Shown here: piece after piece, positions 1 through 6,933 of the stretch
How positions within the stretch are numbered: the first letter of the stretch is position 1
Layout: each line of letters opens with the position of its first letter
Source: an uncultured Alphaproteobacteria bacterium
GTDB taxonomy: Bacteria > Pseudomonadota > Alphaproteobacteria > RF32 > CAG-239
Assembly: GCA_910577095.1 (NCBI GenBank)
Contig: CAJTLY010000003.1
Location: forward strand, 68,131 to 98,629
Reading direction: 5' to 3'
Length of the DNA: 30,499 bases
Translations under genes and position numbers: made by a program
Notes under the pieces: generated by a model
The model's database searches: none
The model's input: the letters and a program-made list of their open reading frames with translations, nothing else
What the model was told of the DNA's origin: nothing

Positions 1-7
1 CATCAAT

Positions 8-83
8 GGGGCTGTAGCTCAGTTGGGAGAGCGAATGGTTCGCAATCATTAGGTCGGGAGTTCGATCCTCCTCAGCTCCACCA
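8..83 (+). tRNA. tRNA-Ala (anticodon CGC)
   Basis: The sequence folds as a full cloverleaf. The 7-bp acceptor stem (8-14 with 73-79) has a G3:T70 wobble pair, the classical alanine identity element. The D-arm is GCTC/GAGC. The anticodon stem carries the loop TTCGCAA, giving anticodon CGC (reads GCG, Ala). The T-arm contains TTCGATC. The CCA end is encoded. A rho-independent terminator follows at once, so it is probably the last or only gene of its transcript. Confidence 0.96.
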
Positions 84-90
84 TTTCAGC

Positions 91-117
91 AAAACGCGGC
101 GACAAACCGCGTTTTTT
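91..117 (+). terminator. Rho-independent terminator after tRNA-Ala
   Basis: A 9-bp stem (AAAACGCGG with CCGCGTTTT) and a 7-nt loop end in a run of T. It lies 8 bases after the tRNA CCA end and 50 bases before the ABC-F gene. Confidence 0.85.
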
Positions 118-166
118 GCGTTAATCAGCAATGTGATATTGCGGAATTATGAGGAGACATGACGCC

Positions 167-1792
167 ATGAAAGGCAGTAACATGAATTTGTCCTTTGGGG
201 CAGAAGTCATTTATGAAGATGCGGCGTTTCAACTCGGTGACAAAGACAAAGCCGGCATTGTCGGGGTTAACGGCGCCGGTAAAACAACACTTTTCCGTCT
301 GCTGCTGGGCGACCTTGCCTTAGACAGCGGCACCCTTACGATCGGTAAGGCGCGGGTGGGCTATCTGCCGCAGGAAATTGTGTTGGAAAACGAAGGTGAA
401 ACGGTTTGGGAATACCTTTTCCGCGGTCGTCCGATTCGCGAAATCAATGCCGAATTGGAAGATGTCTACCGGCAGTTGGAAACGGCAATGCCGGAACAAC
501 AACAGGGCTTGCTGGAGCGGATGGCCCATTTGCACGAACTGTTGGACTATTTTGATCAGTACGAAGCTGATGACATTCTGCTTTCTCTGATCGAAGAAAT
601 GAAAATTGATCCCGATATGCTGGATATGCCGCTGGCAGCGTTGTCGGGCGGCCAAAAGTCAAAGCTGGCCTTTGCGCGGGTGCTGTATTCCAAACCGGAA
701 ATCCTGTGTTTGGACGAACCGACCAACCATTTGGATGCGCTGACCAAGGATTATGTAACCGATTGTCTGAAAAACTATAAAGGGTCGGTACTGATCATCA
801 GCCACGATGTGGATTTTCTCAATCAGATTGTGCGCAAAATCGTTTTTATCAACAAAACCACTCATAAAATTGCGGTATATGAGGGCAATTACAGCGATTT
901 TAAAAAGAAGCGCGCCGACGAACAACGAAGTCGCGAACGGCTGATTACTCATCAGGAAAAAGAAATCAAAAAATTGTCTGATTTTGTGCAACGGGCCAAA
1001 CAGGCGTCTCAGACCAACCATGCGCTGAAACGGATGGGTCAGGAACGGGCGTTGCGGTTGGAAAAAATGCGTGACCGCCTGTTGGTCCGAGAACGGCCTT
1101 ATCGCCGGATCAAAATGGATATCCGGCCGAAGCGGGAAGGTGCCGAAGTGCCGTTGAGCGTGGATGGTTTGAGTTTTCGCTATCCCGGGCAACGGTTGCT
1201 TTACCGTAAGCTGTCATTTAAGCTGCGCGGCGGCGAACGCTTTTTGGTGGTGGGTGAAAACGGCGTCGGCAAATCAACACTGTTGAAGCTGATCATGGGT
1301 TTGTTGACACCGCTTGACGGTCAGATCCGTTTCAATCCGAAAACCGACGCGGCATATTATGCTCAGGAACTGGAACAGTTGGAACTTGATAAAACCGTTT
1401 TTGAAAACGTTGAAACCGACGGTTATAACGAATGGCAGCTGCGCGGTATTTTGAGCAACTTCCTTTTTTATGAAGACGACATCAATAAAAAAGTGTCGGT
1501 GTTGTCTCCCGGCGAAAAGGCGCGGGTGGTTTTGTGCAAGGTTTTGCTGCAAAGAGCCAACCTGTTGATTCTGGACGAACCGACCAATCATCTCGATCCG
1601 GAAACGCAGGCGGTCATCGGCGGCAATTTTCAACAGTTCGAAGGTACGATACTGGTGGTCAGCCACAATCCTTCTTTTGTCGAACAAATCGGCATCAGCC
1701 GGATGTTGGTACTGCCGTCGGGCGAAATCAAAGACTATTCGCGTGAGTTGCTGGAATATTACTATGAGTTAAATACGGCGGATGAAGAATAG
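167..1792 (+). CDS. ABC-F family ATPase (ribosome-associated, Uup/EttA-like class)
   Basis: This is a soluble protein with two nucleotide-binding domains and no membrane segment, the ABC-F layout. Numbered from the ATG at 167, it shows Walker A GVNGAGKT near residue 33, signature LSGGQ near 159, Walker B with DEPTNHLD near 179-190 and the H-loop ISHD. The second set is GENGVGKST near 363, LSPGE near 446, DEPTNHLD near 466-477 and VSHN. Between the domains lies a charged, helical linker corresponding to the family's P-site tRNA interaction motif. Family members act in the ribosomal E site to relieve stalling or antibiotic inhibition; the subfamily cannot be told from sequence alone. I prefer the ATG at 167 over the in-frame ATG at 149, because GAGGAG (151-156) sits 10 bases upstream of it. 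The gene converges with the next one, leaving only 24 bases between stops and no visible terminator. Confidence 0.9.
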   Translation: MKGSNMNLSFGAEVIYEDAAFQLGDKDKAGIVGVNGAGKTTLFRLLLGDLALDSGTLTIGKARVGYLPQEIVLENEGETVWEYLFRGRPIREINAELEDVYRQLETAMPEQQQGLLERMAHLHELLDYFDQYEADDILLSLIEEMKIDPDMLDMPLAALSGGQKSKLAFARVLYSKPEILCLDEPTNHLDALTKDYVTDCLKNYKGSVLIISHDVDFLNQIVRKIVFINKTTHKIAVYEGNYSDFKKKRADEQRSRERLITHQEKEIKKLSDFVQRAKQASQTNHALKRMGQERALRLEKMRDRLLVRERPYRRIKMDIRPKREGAEVPLSVDGLSFRYPGQRLLYRKLSFKLRGGERFLVVGENGVGKSTLLKLIMGLLTPLDGQIRFNPKTDAAYYAQELEQLELDKTVFENVETDGYNEWQLRGILSNFLFYEDDINKKVSVLSPGEKARVVLCKVLLQRANLLILDEPTNHLDPETQAVIGGNFQQFEGTILVVSHNPSFVEQIGISRMLVLPSGEIKDYSRELLEYYYELNTADEE

Positions 1793-1816
1793 CCGAGCCG
1801 CCGTGTTCCCTGAAAG

Positions 1817-3097
1817 TTACGATCGCTTGTTTTTCTCTGCAAAGAAGGCTTTGTAAGTCGCCGTGCCGAGCGCACTGCCGTAAATGACAAGATTAAAGAC
1901 AAGACTTAAAACGGTAAATTCATTTTTCCTTGTGACCTGTAACAACTCAGGGTCAAGGGAAGAAATGAAAATTTTACCGAGGGTTATAAAAAGAATCGTA
2001 TATTCGGGAATGCCCAGATATTGTAAGTAAATTGTCATTTTGGGGCATCGTTTTTGCATCTTTTTAATATATTCGGGGATCCGATTGAAAAACAGCATTA
2101 GCAACGATGCTAAAAAGACGGTTAAAGCGAAATTGTATAACCACTCGTTTTCGATCCAAGTAAAAATATAGGAAATAACGCTGAAGAATCCGCCGGCAAT
2201 TAAAGTTTCTTCGGAGTATATTCGGCTTTGGTCAATACTGTTCTCGGTAGATTTTTTTCGTTCCCGCGGTATTCTCTCAAATGTTTTCCACAAAGCAACA
2301 ACCGATACGAGTATACAAAGCGAAGCATAAACGTTGGCAATAACAACAGAAAGATTAAATAACGGTAATAACAGAAGTTGTCCGTAGGCCAACGGCCCGA
2401 TATAACGGCAAAAAAAACTGACCCGCGGAAAGTGTTTGATCGCGGTGATGATAAAAGCGGGTGTCGACCACAGGAGAGAAACCGCCAACGTCAGTAAAAA
2501 CAGAAAAAGCAGGAGAGAGTGCAGCACCGGAGCGGCCGGGAAATAAATGCCGCTTAACCATACAACCGTATCCAAACCGATATAGAGACCGCCGGCAAAC
2601 AACAATTCCGGCCCGATGATTGCCGTCTTTGTTTTGGTATGGGCGCCCGCGATCATCAGAGCAAAAACAACCATCGGCACCGCAAACCGCAGGCAGCCGC
2701 CGAAGGTATTAAACAACAACACAAAATTCAGTTCCATGTCGTTACTGGTCATATTATAAATCAGCACGCCGTAATACAGTAAAAAATAAGTCAACAATTC
2801 GACGGCAATGAACTTCAGTTTAAGTGCCTGATGATAGTTTTGTGCTGCATAAGTTTTTATCCCGGCGTAAAGAATAAAAGGGTAAAAATAAAAACGAAAT
2901 GTAAAACCGGGAGTGAAACGACAAGGCTGCTTGTCCCATACCCAGTTGAAAAAGCTGCCGAAATCTTTTCCTAATCTCCAAATTTCCGGGGCGCATCCTT
3001 CCAAATGACTGTTATCATTAAACATCCCGATACCAAAGAAACAGGCCAGCAGGATAAAAAAAAGATTAAGAATAAAATAAACGACAGCTTTTTTCAT
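1817..3097 (-). CDS. Multi-pass inner-membrane protein, function unknown
   Basis: A 426-residue protein with many hydrophobic segments; I count about ten. It starts with an N-terminal anchor (residues about 5-25) and ends with the basic tail KNKRS. I do not recognise the family. The last ~135 residues resemble the 139-residue product of the gene just upstream: FNRIPEYIKKMQ, the segment TIYLQYLGIPEY and an identical last 28 residues. The start lies 3 bases after the stop of the upstream gene, with no clear Shine-Dalgarno sequence, so translational coupling is likely. A charged cytoplasmic-looking segment (RIPRERKKSTEN) separates the N-terminal part from this shared C-terminal module. It could be a transporter-like or polymer-handling membrane protein, but nothing seen decides this. 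Confidence 0.8.
   Translation of the reverse strand: MKKAVVYFILNLFFILLACFFGIGMFNDNSHLEGCAPEIWRLGKDFGSFFNWVWDKQPCRFTPGFTFRFYFYPFILYAGIKTYAAQNYHQALKLKFIAVELLTYFLLYYGVLIYNMTSNDMELNFVLLFNTFGGCLRFAVPMVVFALMIAGAHTKTKTAIIGPELLFAGGLYIGLDTVVWLSGIYFPAAPVLHSLLLFLFLLTLAVSLLWSTPAFIITAIKHFPRVSFFCRYIGPLAYGQLLLLPLFNLSVVIANVYASLCILVSVVALWKTFERIPRERKKSTENSIDQSRIYSEETLIAGGFFSVISYIFTWIENEWLYNFALTVFLASLLMLFFNRIPEYIKKMQKRCPKMTIYLQYLGIPEYTILFITLGKIFISSLDPELLQVTRKNEFTVLSLVFNLVIYGSALGTATYKAFFAEKNKRS
1819..1903. repeat. 85-bp exact direct repeat, copy A
   Basis: Identical base for base to 3106-3190. It covers the last codons of the longer membrane-protein gene (residues from about LVFNLVIYG to the C-terminus). The bases on either side differ between copies. 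Confidence 0.93.
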
Positions 3098-3100
3098 TTT

Positions 3101-3520
3101 TTATGACGATCGCTTGTTTTTCTCTGCAAAGAAGGCTTTGTAAGTCGCCGTGCCGAGCGCACTGCCGTAAATGACAAGATTAAAGACAAGGCCGATGGTT
3201 GCTAACTTTGTTTCTTCCGGATTCCAGTTGACTTCTGACCAGTAAGGAAACAGCAATACAAAAAGCAGCAGTCCCAATGTCAGAAAAATAACTAAATAAG
3301 TCGGTATTCCGAAATATTGCAGATAAATGGTTATTTTAGGGTAGTTGTTTTGAATAGCTTCAATAAATTTGGGTATCCGGTTGAAACACAACATGATCAA
3401 AGCCAGGAAAAACAAATAGAAGGATAGTGATGACAAAAATTCAATGAACAGTCCCAAGCTTAGGCTGGTAACACCATATAGTCCTCCAACGGTTAAAGCT
3501 TCTTTAAAAATTATTTTCAT
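3101..3520 (-). CDS. Small membrane protein, partial paralogue of the downstream gene
   Basis: A 139-residue protein with about four hydrophobic segments. Over its whole length it matches the C-terminal part of the 426-residue protein encoded next: FNRIPKFIEAIQ against FNRIPEYIKKMQ, TIYLQYFGIPTY against TIYLQYLGIPEY, then an identical tail. The start has a good ribosome-binding site (AGGAGA on the minus strand, near 3527-3532). It is the first gene of a two-gene minus-strand unit. It appears to be an independently expressed single module of the larger protein, created by partial duplication. Confidence 0.78.
   Translation of the reverse strand: MKIIFKEALTVGGLYGVTSLSLGLFIEFLSSLSFYLFFLALIMLCFNRIPKFIEAIQNNYPKITIYLQYFGIPTYLVIFLTLGLLLFVLLFPYWSEVNWNPEETKLATIGLVFNLVIYGSALGTATYKAFFAEKNKRSS
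3106..3190. repeat. 85-bp exact direct repeat, copy B
   Basis: Second copy of the repeat at 1819-1903, at the 3' end of the 139-residue gene. Outside this block the two genes are clearly diverged, so identity stops abruptly. Confidence 0.93.
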
Positions 3521-3738
3521 TGTATTCTCCTTTGTTCATATTATTTCTCTTCTCTTTGCAAGCAACCTATGGTAGAAACATATCCACAAGTTTTAGCAAA
3601 AAACATTCACAGTGATGCAGCCGTATGCCGTGCGGCGTTGGAACCGAAAGCGGAATCCTTCTTTTTTTCTGTAAAATAAGATGTGCATTTTCAATATGGT
3701 AAATGAAAACAGCATCTCGAAATAAAAAAAATTCAGGT

Positions 3739-3754
3739 CTTAAGCGTTACTTAA
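3739..3754 (+). promoter_or_regulatory. Candidate QseB/PmrA-type operator, CTTAA-N6-CTTAA
   Basis: The bases are CTTAA, GCGTTA, CTTAA. Response regulators of the PmrA/QseB subfamily are known to bind direct repeats of this form, and such a regulator is encoded 450 bases downstream. A possible -10 (GATAAG, 3769-3774) lies about 16 bases after the second half-site region, as expected for a box overlapping -35. Because CTTAAG is itself a palindrome, the element can also be read as an inverted repeat. The rest of the 297-base intergenic stretch 3521-3817 holds no gene that I can support. Confidence 0.55.
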
Positions 3755-3817
3755 GAACGGCGTGGTGTGATAAGGATGTAAACAGCAGAAACAACAACTT
3801 TTATAAGGAGAAACAAA

Positions 3818-4192
3818 ATGAATAAATTGCTTACGGTGTCAGTTCTGGCTCTAATGCTTGGTTTGAGCGGCGCAGCTTCTGCCGGGTATCGGGAGCCGTC
3901 ATCGGCTCGCGGCGGATTTACCGGTCCCGGCTTGGAGGTGTCGACGGTTGCCGAAGCTGCCAAATTGAGTGACGATACTCCGGTGGTTGTGGTCGGTCAT
4001 ATTGAAAAAAGTCTCGGAGACGAAAAATATCTGTTCAAAGATGCCAGCGGTGCAATGACGGTTGAAATCGACGATGACGACTGGAACGGGCTCAACGTCA
4101 CTCCGCAAGACCTGATCGAAATTCGCGGCGAAGTTGACAAAGATTTATTTGATATTAAGATTGATGCCGATCGGGTAATGCTGAAAAAATAG
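3818..4192 (+). CDS. ygiW: YgiW/YdeI-family periplasmic OB-fold stress protein
   Basis: A 124-residue protein with a signal peptide (MNKLLTVSVLALMLGLSGAASA, written here by its ends MNKL to AASA, cleaved before GYREP). It has a single OB-fold domain of the BOF/DUF388 type, recognisable from TPVVVVGHIEKSLG, YLFKDASGAMTVEID and GEVDKD. Family members are periplasmic proteins linked to tolerance of peroxide, cationic peptides and metals and to biofilm control. The ribosome-binding site AAGGAG (3805-3810) lies 7 bases before the ATG. It is the first gene of an operon with the response regulator (12 bases downstream) and sensor kinase, the same order as ygiW-qseB-qseC in enterobacteria. This supports the assignment. 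Confidence 0.85.
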   Translation: MNKLLTVSVLALMLGLSGAASAGYREPSSARGGFTGPGLEVSTVAEAAKLSDDTPVVVVGHIEKSLGDEKYLFKDASGAMTVEIDDDDWNGLNVTPQDLIEIRGEVDKDLFDIKIDADRVMLKK

Positions 4193-4204
4193 AAAGCGAA
4201 AATA

Positions 4205-4864
4205 ATGCGGATTTTGTTGGTGGAGGATGACCGTCTGATCGGCGACGGATTAAAAGTCGGGCTGGAGAAGCTCGGCTTTGCCGTCGATTGGTTTACCGAC
4301 GGTGCGGAAGGTGAAGAGGCTTTGTATCAGGCGCCTTACGAAGCGGCGGTGCTGGATCTCGGCTTGCCCGGGTTGGACGGAATGGAAGTTCTTCACCGCT
4401 GGCGGCAGCGCGGCCGGACCGAACCGGTTTTGATTTTGACCGCCCGCGGCGACGTTGACCAGCGGATTGCCGGTCTTAACGGCGGTGCCGACGATTATCT
4501 CGGCAAGCCTTTTGCGCTCAAGGAAGTTCAGGCCCGTCTCAATGCGCTGATTCGCCGTCGTAACGGCCGTCCGACGCCGCAGTTGGTCTATAAAAACATT
4601 GCGCTGGATCCGCAAACCCGCCGGGTGACCTCGGACGGAAAGGAAATTATTCTGTCGCCGCGCGAAATTTCGTTGCTGGAACTGTTGCTGCTCAATAAAA
4701 ACAAAGTTCTTTCCAAACAAATGATCGAAGACAAAATTTATTCGTGGGACGAAGAAGTGCAAAGCAATGCGGTGGAAGTTCATATTCATCATCTGCGCAA
4801 AAAATTCGGCCGTGACCTGGTGCGTACGGTCAATAAAATCGGCTATATCATGGAGGAATCATGA
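4205..4864 (+). CDS. qseB: OmpR/PhoB-family response regulator, QseB-like
   Basis: A 219-residue DNA-binding regulator. The receiver domain (1-115) has the acidic pocket E7-D8-D9, phospho-acceptor D51 in VLDLGLPG, the conserved Thr in LTARG and the conserved Lys in GKPFAL. The winged-helix domain (about 125-219) contains SPREISLLELLL, YSWDEEVQSNAVEVHIHHLRKK (in two overlapping parts) and VNKIGYIM. Phrases such as LIGDGLK, VDWFTDG and SNAVEVHIHHLRKK are close to enterobacterial QseB. The start codon overlaps nothing but has only a weak Shine-Dalgarno sequence, so translation may depend partly on ygiW. Its stop overlaps the kinase start (ATGA, 4861-4864). It probably recognises the CTTAA-N6-CTTAA element at 3739-3754. 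Confidence 0.9.
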   Translation: MRILLVEDDRLIGDGLKVGLEKLGFAVDWFTDGAEGEEALYQAPYEAAVLDLGLPGLDGMEVLHRWRQRGRTEPVLILTARGDVDQRIAGLNGGADDYLGKPFALKEVQARLNALIRRRNGRPTPQLVYKNIALDPQTRRVTSDGKEIILSPREISLLELLLLNKNKVLSKQMIEDKIYSWDEEVQSNAVEVHIHHLRKKFGRDLVRTVNKIGYIMEES

Positions 4865-6201
4865 AAAATCTCGGCCTGAGGGTGCGCCTGCTCTTGTTCT
4901 TCAGCGGCATTTCATGTATTGTCTGGCTGGTTTCCGGTGCGGTTTCCCTTCGTGAAAGCCGCGAGAAAGTCGACGGTTTTTTTGATCAGTATCAAATGCT
5001 GCTGGCACGGCAGCTTGCTTCGGCGGATTGGTCAAAAGCGGTGCCGGGCGCCCAAAAAAGCACCAACCGCATTATTGACAGAGTTCGCGGTGCCGACGAA
5101 GAAGACGAAGCAATCGGTTTTGCTGTATTTGATGCCGCCGGACGTCGGATTTTTCATGACAACGAAAACGGCGGCGATTTTATTTACCGGCCGCGGTTGG
5201 GACGGTTTGTCGAGCAGCGCGTCGACGGCGAAAAATGGCGGATCGTATGGATTGCTTCGGCCGACGGAAAATATACGATTGCGGTGGGACAGGAGTTGGA
5301 ATATCGCGAAGAAACGGCGTTGGATATTGCCGAAGAATTTCTCTATCCGTGGCTGGGCGGTCTGTTGGTGCTGCTGACCGCCTCAATTTGGTTTATCGGC
5401 CGCGAGTTTGTGCCGTTGCGGCGTTTGGCCGCCGGTTTGGAACGGCGTTCGCCGAAAGATCTGTCGCCGCTGGACGATACTTTGCTTCCTCGCGAGATTA
5501 AGCCGCTGACTTCGGCGATCAACCGGCTGCTTGTCCAAGTGGACGATATGGTGCGACGGGAAAAAAGTTTTATTGCCGATTCCGCGCATGAGCTTCGTTC
5601 GCCGCTGACGGCGCTTAAAGTCCAGCTGGAAGTGTTGCAGTTGTCGGAAAATGATCCCGACGCCCGTCATTCGGCGGTTGCCAAAATGGAACAGGGAATT
5701 GAACGCTGCGCCCGCCTGGTCGAACAATTGCTGATGCTTTCCAAACTTGAAAACGCAACGGTGCCGGCCTCGGAAGAAAAAATTGACTGGCACCGCCTGG
5801 CGGAGACCGTTATAGAAGAGTATCGGCCGCTGATGGAGAAAAAGGGGCAGCAGTTTCAATCTGACATTGGCGAAGGAGGGCCGGTCGGGCAGGGTAATTC
5901 GCTGTTGTTGTCGGCATTGTTGCGCAATCTGATTGACAATGCGGTGCGTTACAGTTTGCCGCCGGCACAAATAACACTGACGGTTGCCGCCGATAGAATT
6001 GAGGTTGTCAATACCGTTGCCCGAAGAACGAAGCAATATCTGCCGCGGTTGGGCGAACGCTTTTTCCGTCCCGCCGGGCAAAAGGAGAGCGGCAGCGGAT
6101 TGGGATTGTCGATCGTCAAAAAAATTGCGGCGCTTCATGGCTGCAGAACCGAAATTTCAGCTGACGGCGGCGTTTTTTCGGTTATTGTCGCGCCGTTGTG
6201 A
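4861..6201 (+). CDS. qseC: QseC-like sensor histidine kinase with a degenerate G1 box
   Basis: A 446-residue inner-membrane kinase. TM1 is near residues 10-30, followed by a periplasmic sensor domain (about 31-160, with FDQYQMLLARQLA and DGKYTIAVGQELEYREETA as in QseC). TM2 is near 165-187 and a HAMP-like region follows. The dimerisation/phosphorylation box ADSAHELRSPLTALK has H243. The catalytic domain has the N-box NLIDNAVRY (N360), an F-box-like RLGERFFRPAG and the G2 box GSGLGLSIV (near 411-419). The G1 box, normally DNGPG and expected near residues 383-387, reads VNTVA, so the adenine-contacting Asp is missing. The frame is intact on both sides, so this is substitution rather than a frameshift. 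The protein is the presumed partner of the overlapping QseB gene; a strong GGAGG precedes the start. Confidence 0.88.
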   Translation: MKNLGLRVRLLLFFSGISCIVWLVSGAVSLRESREKVDGFFDQYQMLLARQLASADWSKAVPGAQKSTNRIIDRVRGADEEDEAIGFAVFDAAGRRIFHDNENGGDFIYRPRLGRFVEQRVDGEKWRIVWIASADGKYTIAVGQELEYREETALDIAEEFLYPWLGGLLVLLTASIWFIGREFVPLRRLAAGLERRSPKDLSPLDDTLLPREIKPLTSAINRLLVQVDDMVRREKSFIADSAHELRSPLTALKVQLEVLQLSENDPDARHSAVAKMEQGIERCARLVEQLLMLSKLENATVPASEEKIDWHRLAETVIEEYRPLMEKKGQQFQSDIGEGGPVGQGNSLLLSALLRNLIDNAVRYSLPPAQITLTVAADRIEVVNTVARRTKQYLPRLGERFFRPAGQKESGSGLGLSIVKKIAALHGCRTEISADGGVFSVIVAPL

Positions 6202-6219
6202 TTTTTTGGACAAAAACGG

Positions 6220-6248
6220 TTGACAAACGATGTTGCTTTGCTTATGAT
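6220..6248 (+). promoter_or_regulatory. Near-consensus sigma70 promoter for the holin-like gene
   Basis: TTGACA (6220-6225), 17 bases, TATGAT (6243-6248). It lies just after the kinase stop and about 33 bases upstream of the ATG at 6282, so the small membrane gene is transcribed on its own. Confidence 0.8.
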
Positions 6249-6281
6249 AAAAAGCAAGAAAAATTATTAAAATTTATAGAT

Positions 6282-6713
6282 ATGGCTTACAAGATTAAGT
6301 ACAAAAGACTTTGGATATCGGTCATCGGCTGGATCCTGGTCGGGGGTTTTATCAACAACCTCTACGTTCATCCTTTCACCGACATTGAGTTGGTAGATTG
6401 GAACGGTCTGATCACTTCTTTGGGTATTCTGCTCGGTATCAGCGGTACCCGCGACTACTTTCTCAGAAAGTCGCTGGCCAAACTTCCGGAAAACGCTTCG
6501 GGAAAAGGCTGGCAGAGAATGTGGATTCCGTGGGTCGGCTGGACGCTTGCCGGAGGATACTTCATCAATTGCATTATCGCGCCCTACATTGACCTTCAGG
6601 TCAATGACTGGTCACAGCTGATAACGGCATTGACGGTGATCCTGGGTATCAGCGGCGCCCGCGACGTCGGGTTACGCAAAAAGGATGCCAAAGAAGAAAA
6701 AGAGGAAGAATAA
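6282..6713 (+). CDS. Small membrane protein built from two holin-like repeats
   Basis: A 143-residue protein starting MAYKIKYKR. It is an internal duplication. Unit 1 (about 8-65) has RLWISVIGW, ending LGISGTRDYFLRK. Unit 2 (about 81-136) has RMWIPWVGW, ending LGISGARDVGLRK. Each unit has a hydrophobic hairpin with a central P and DW, and a terminal G-x-R-D motif. The pattern is reminiscent of the alphaproteobacterial 3TM holin family of gene-transfer-agent clusters, but no other phage gene is nearby. The tail is highly charged (KKDAKEEKEEE). I chose the ATG at 6282 because the open frame from 6198 would start inside the promoter; the leader has no Shine-Dalgarno sequence. A strong terminator follows. 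Function is unknown. Confidence 0.75.
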   Translation: MAYKIKYKRLWISVIGWILVGGFINNLYVHPFTDIELVDWNGLITSLGILLGISGTRDYFLRKSLAKLPENASGKGWQRMWIPWVGWTLAGGYFINCIIAPYIDLQVNDWSQLITALTVILGISGARDVGLRKKDAKEEKEEE

Positions 6714-6732
6714 AACCTTGCTCTTTAATCTT

Positions 6733-6766
6733 AAAAAAAGAAGCGGAATATTCCGCTTCTTTTTTG
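6733..6766 (+). terminator. Rho-independent terminator
   Basis: A long perfect palindrome centred on GGAATATTCC (6745-6754), flanked by A-run and T-run. It lies 20 bases after the holin-like gene and can work in both directions. Confidence 0.88.
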
Positions 6767-6865
6767 TTTTAAACGTCAGCGCCGAATTAAGCGGGTTTTG
6801 AAAAAACGCCAAGCGGCGAATTTCTAAAAAACAGATGAACATCAGTGAGTTGTCGAGAAAAATTC

Positions 6866-6894
6866 TTGACAGTTGCAGGGGATGCTTTTATCAT
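6866..6894 (+). promoter_or_regulatory. Near-consensus sigma70 promoter of the two-partner secretion operon
   Basis: TTGACA (6866-6871), 17 bases, TATCAT (6889-6894). It sits inside the longest open frame that begins at 6835. This argues that translation starts at the downstream GTG (6934), giving a leader of roughly 30 bases. Confidence 0.7.
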
Positions 6895-6933
6895 ACAAAA
6901 GTCGATATTAACCGCTTATCAGGATTTTTTGTT

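Noticed and set aside
3751..3963. Minus-strand open frame of 70 codons over the ygiW promoter
   Set aside because: It lies antisense to ygiW and its operator, with no ribosome-binding site and no recognisable product.
5990..6060. Frameshift as explanation of the missing G1 box in qseC
   Set aside because: The same frame encodes the N-box before and the G2 box after the region, and no alternative frame there restores DxGxG.
5383..6138. Minus-strand open frame of 251 codons opposite qseC
   Set aside because: It is a shadow of the kinase gene, whose motifs and operon position are certain.
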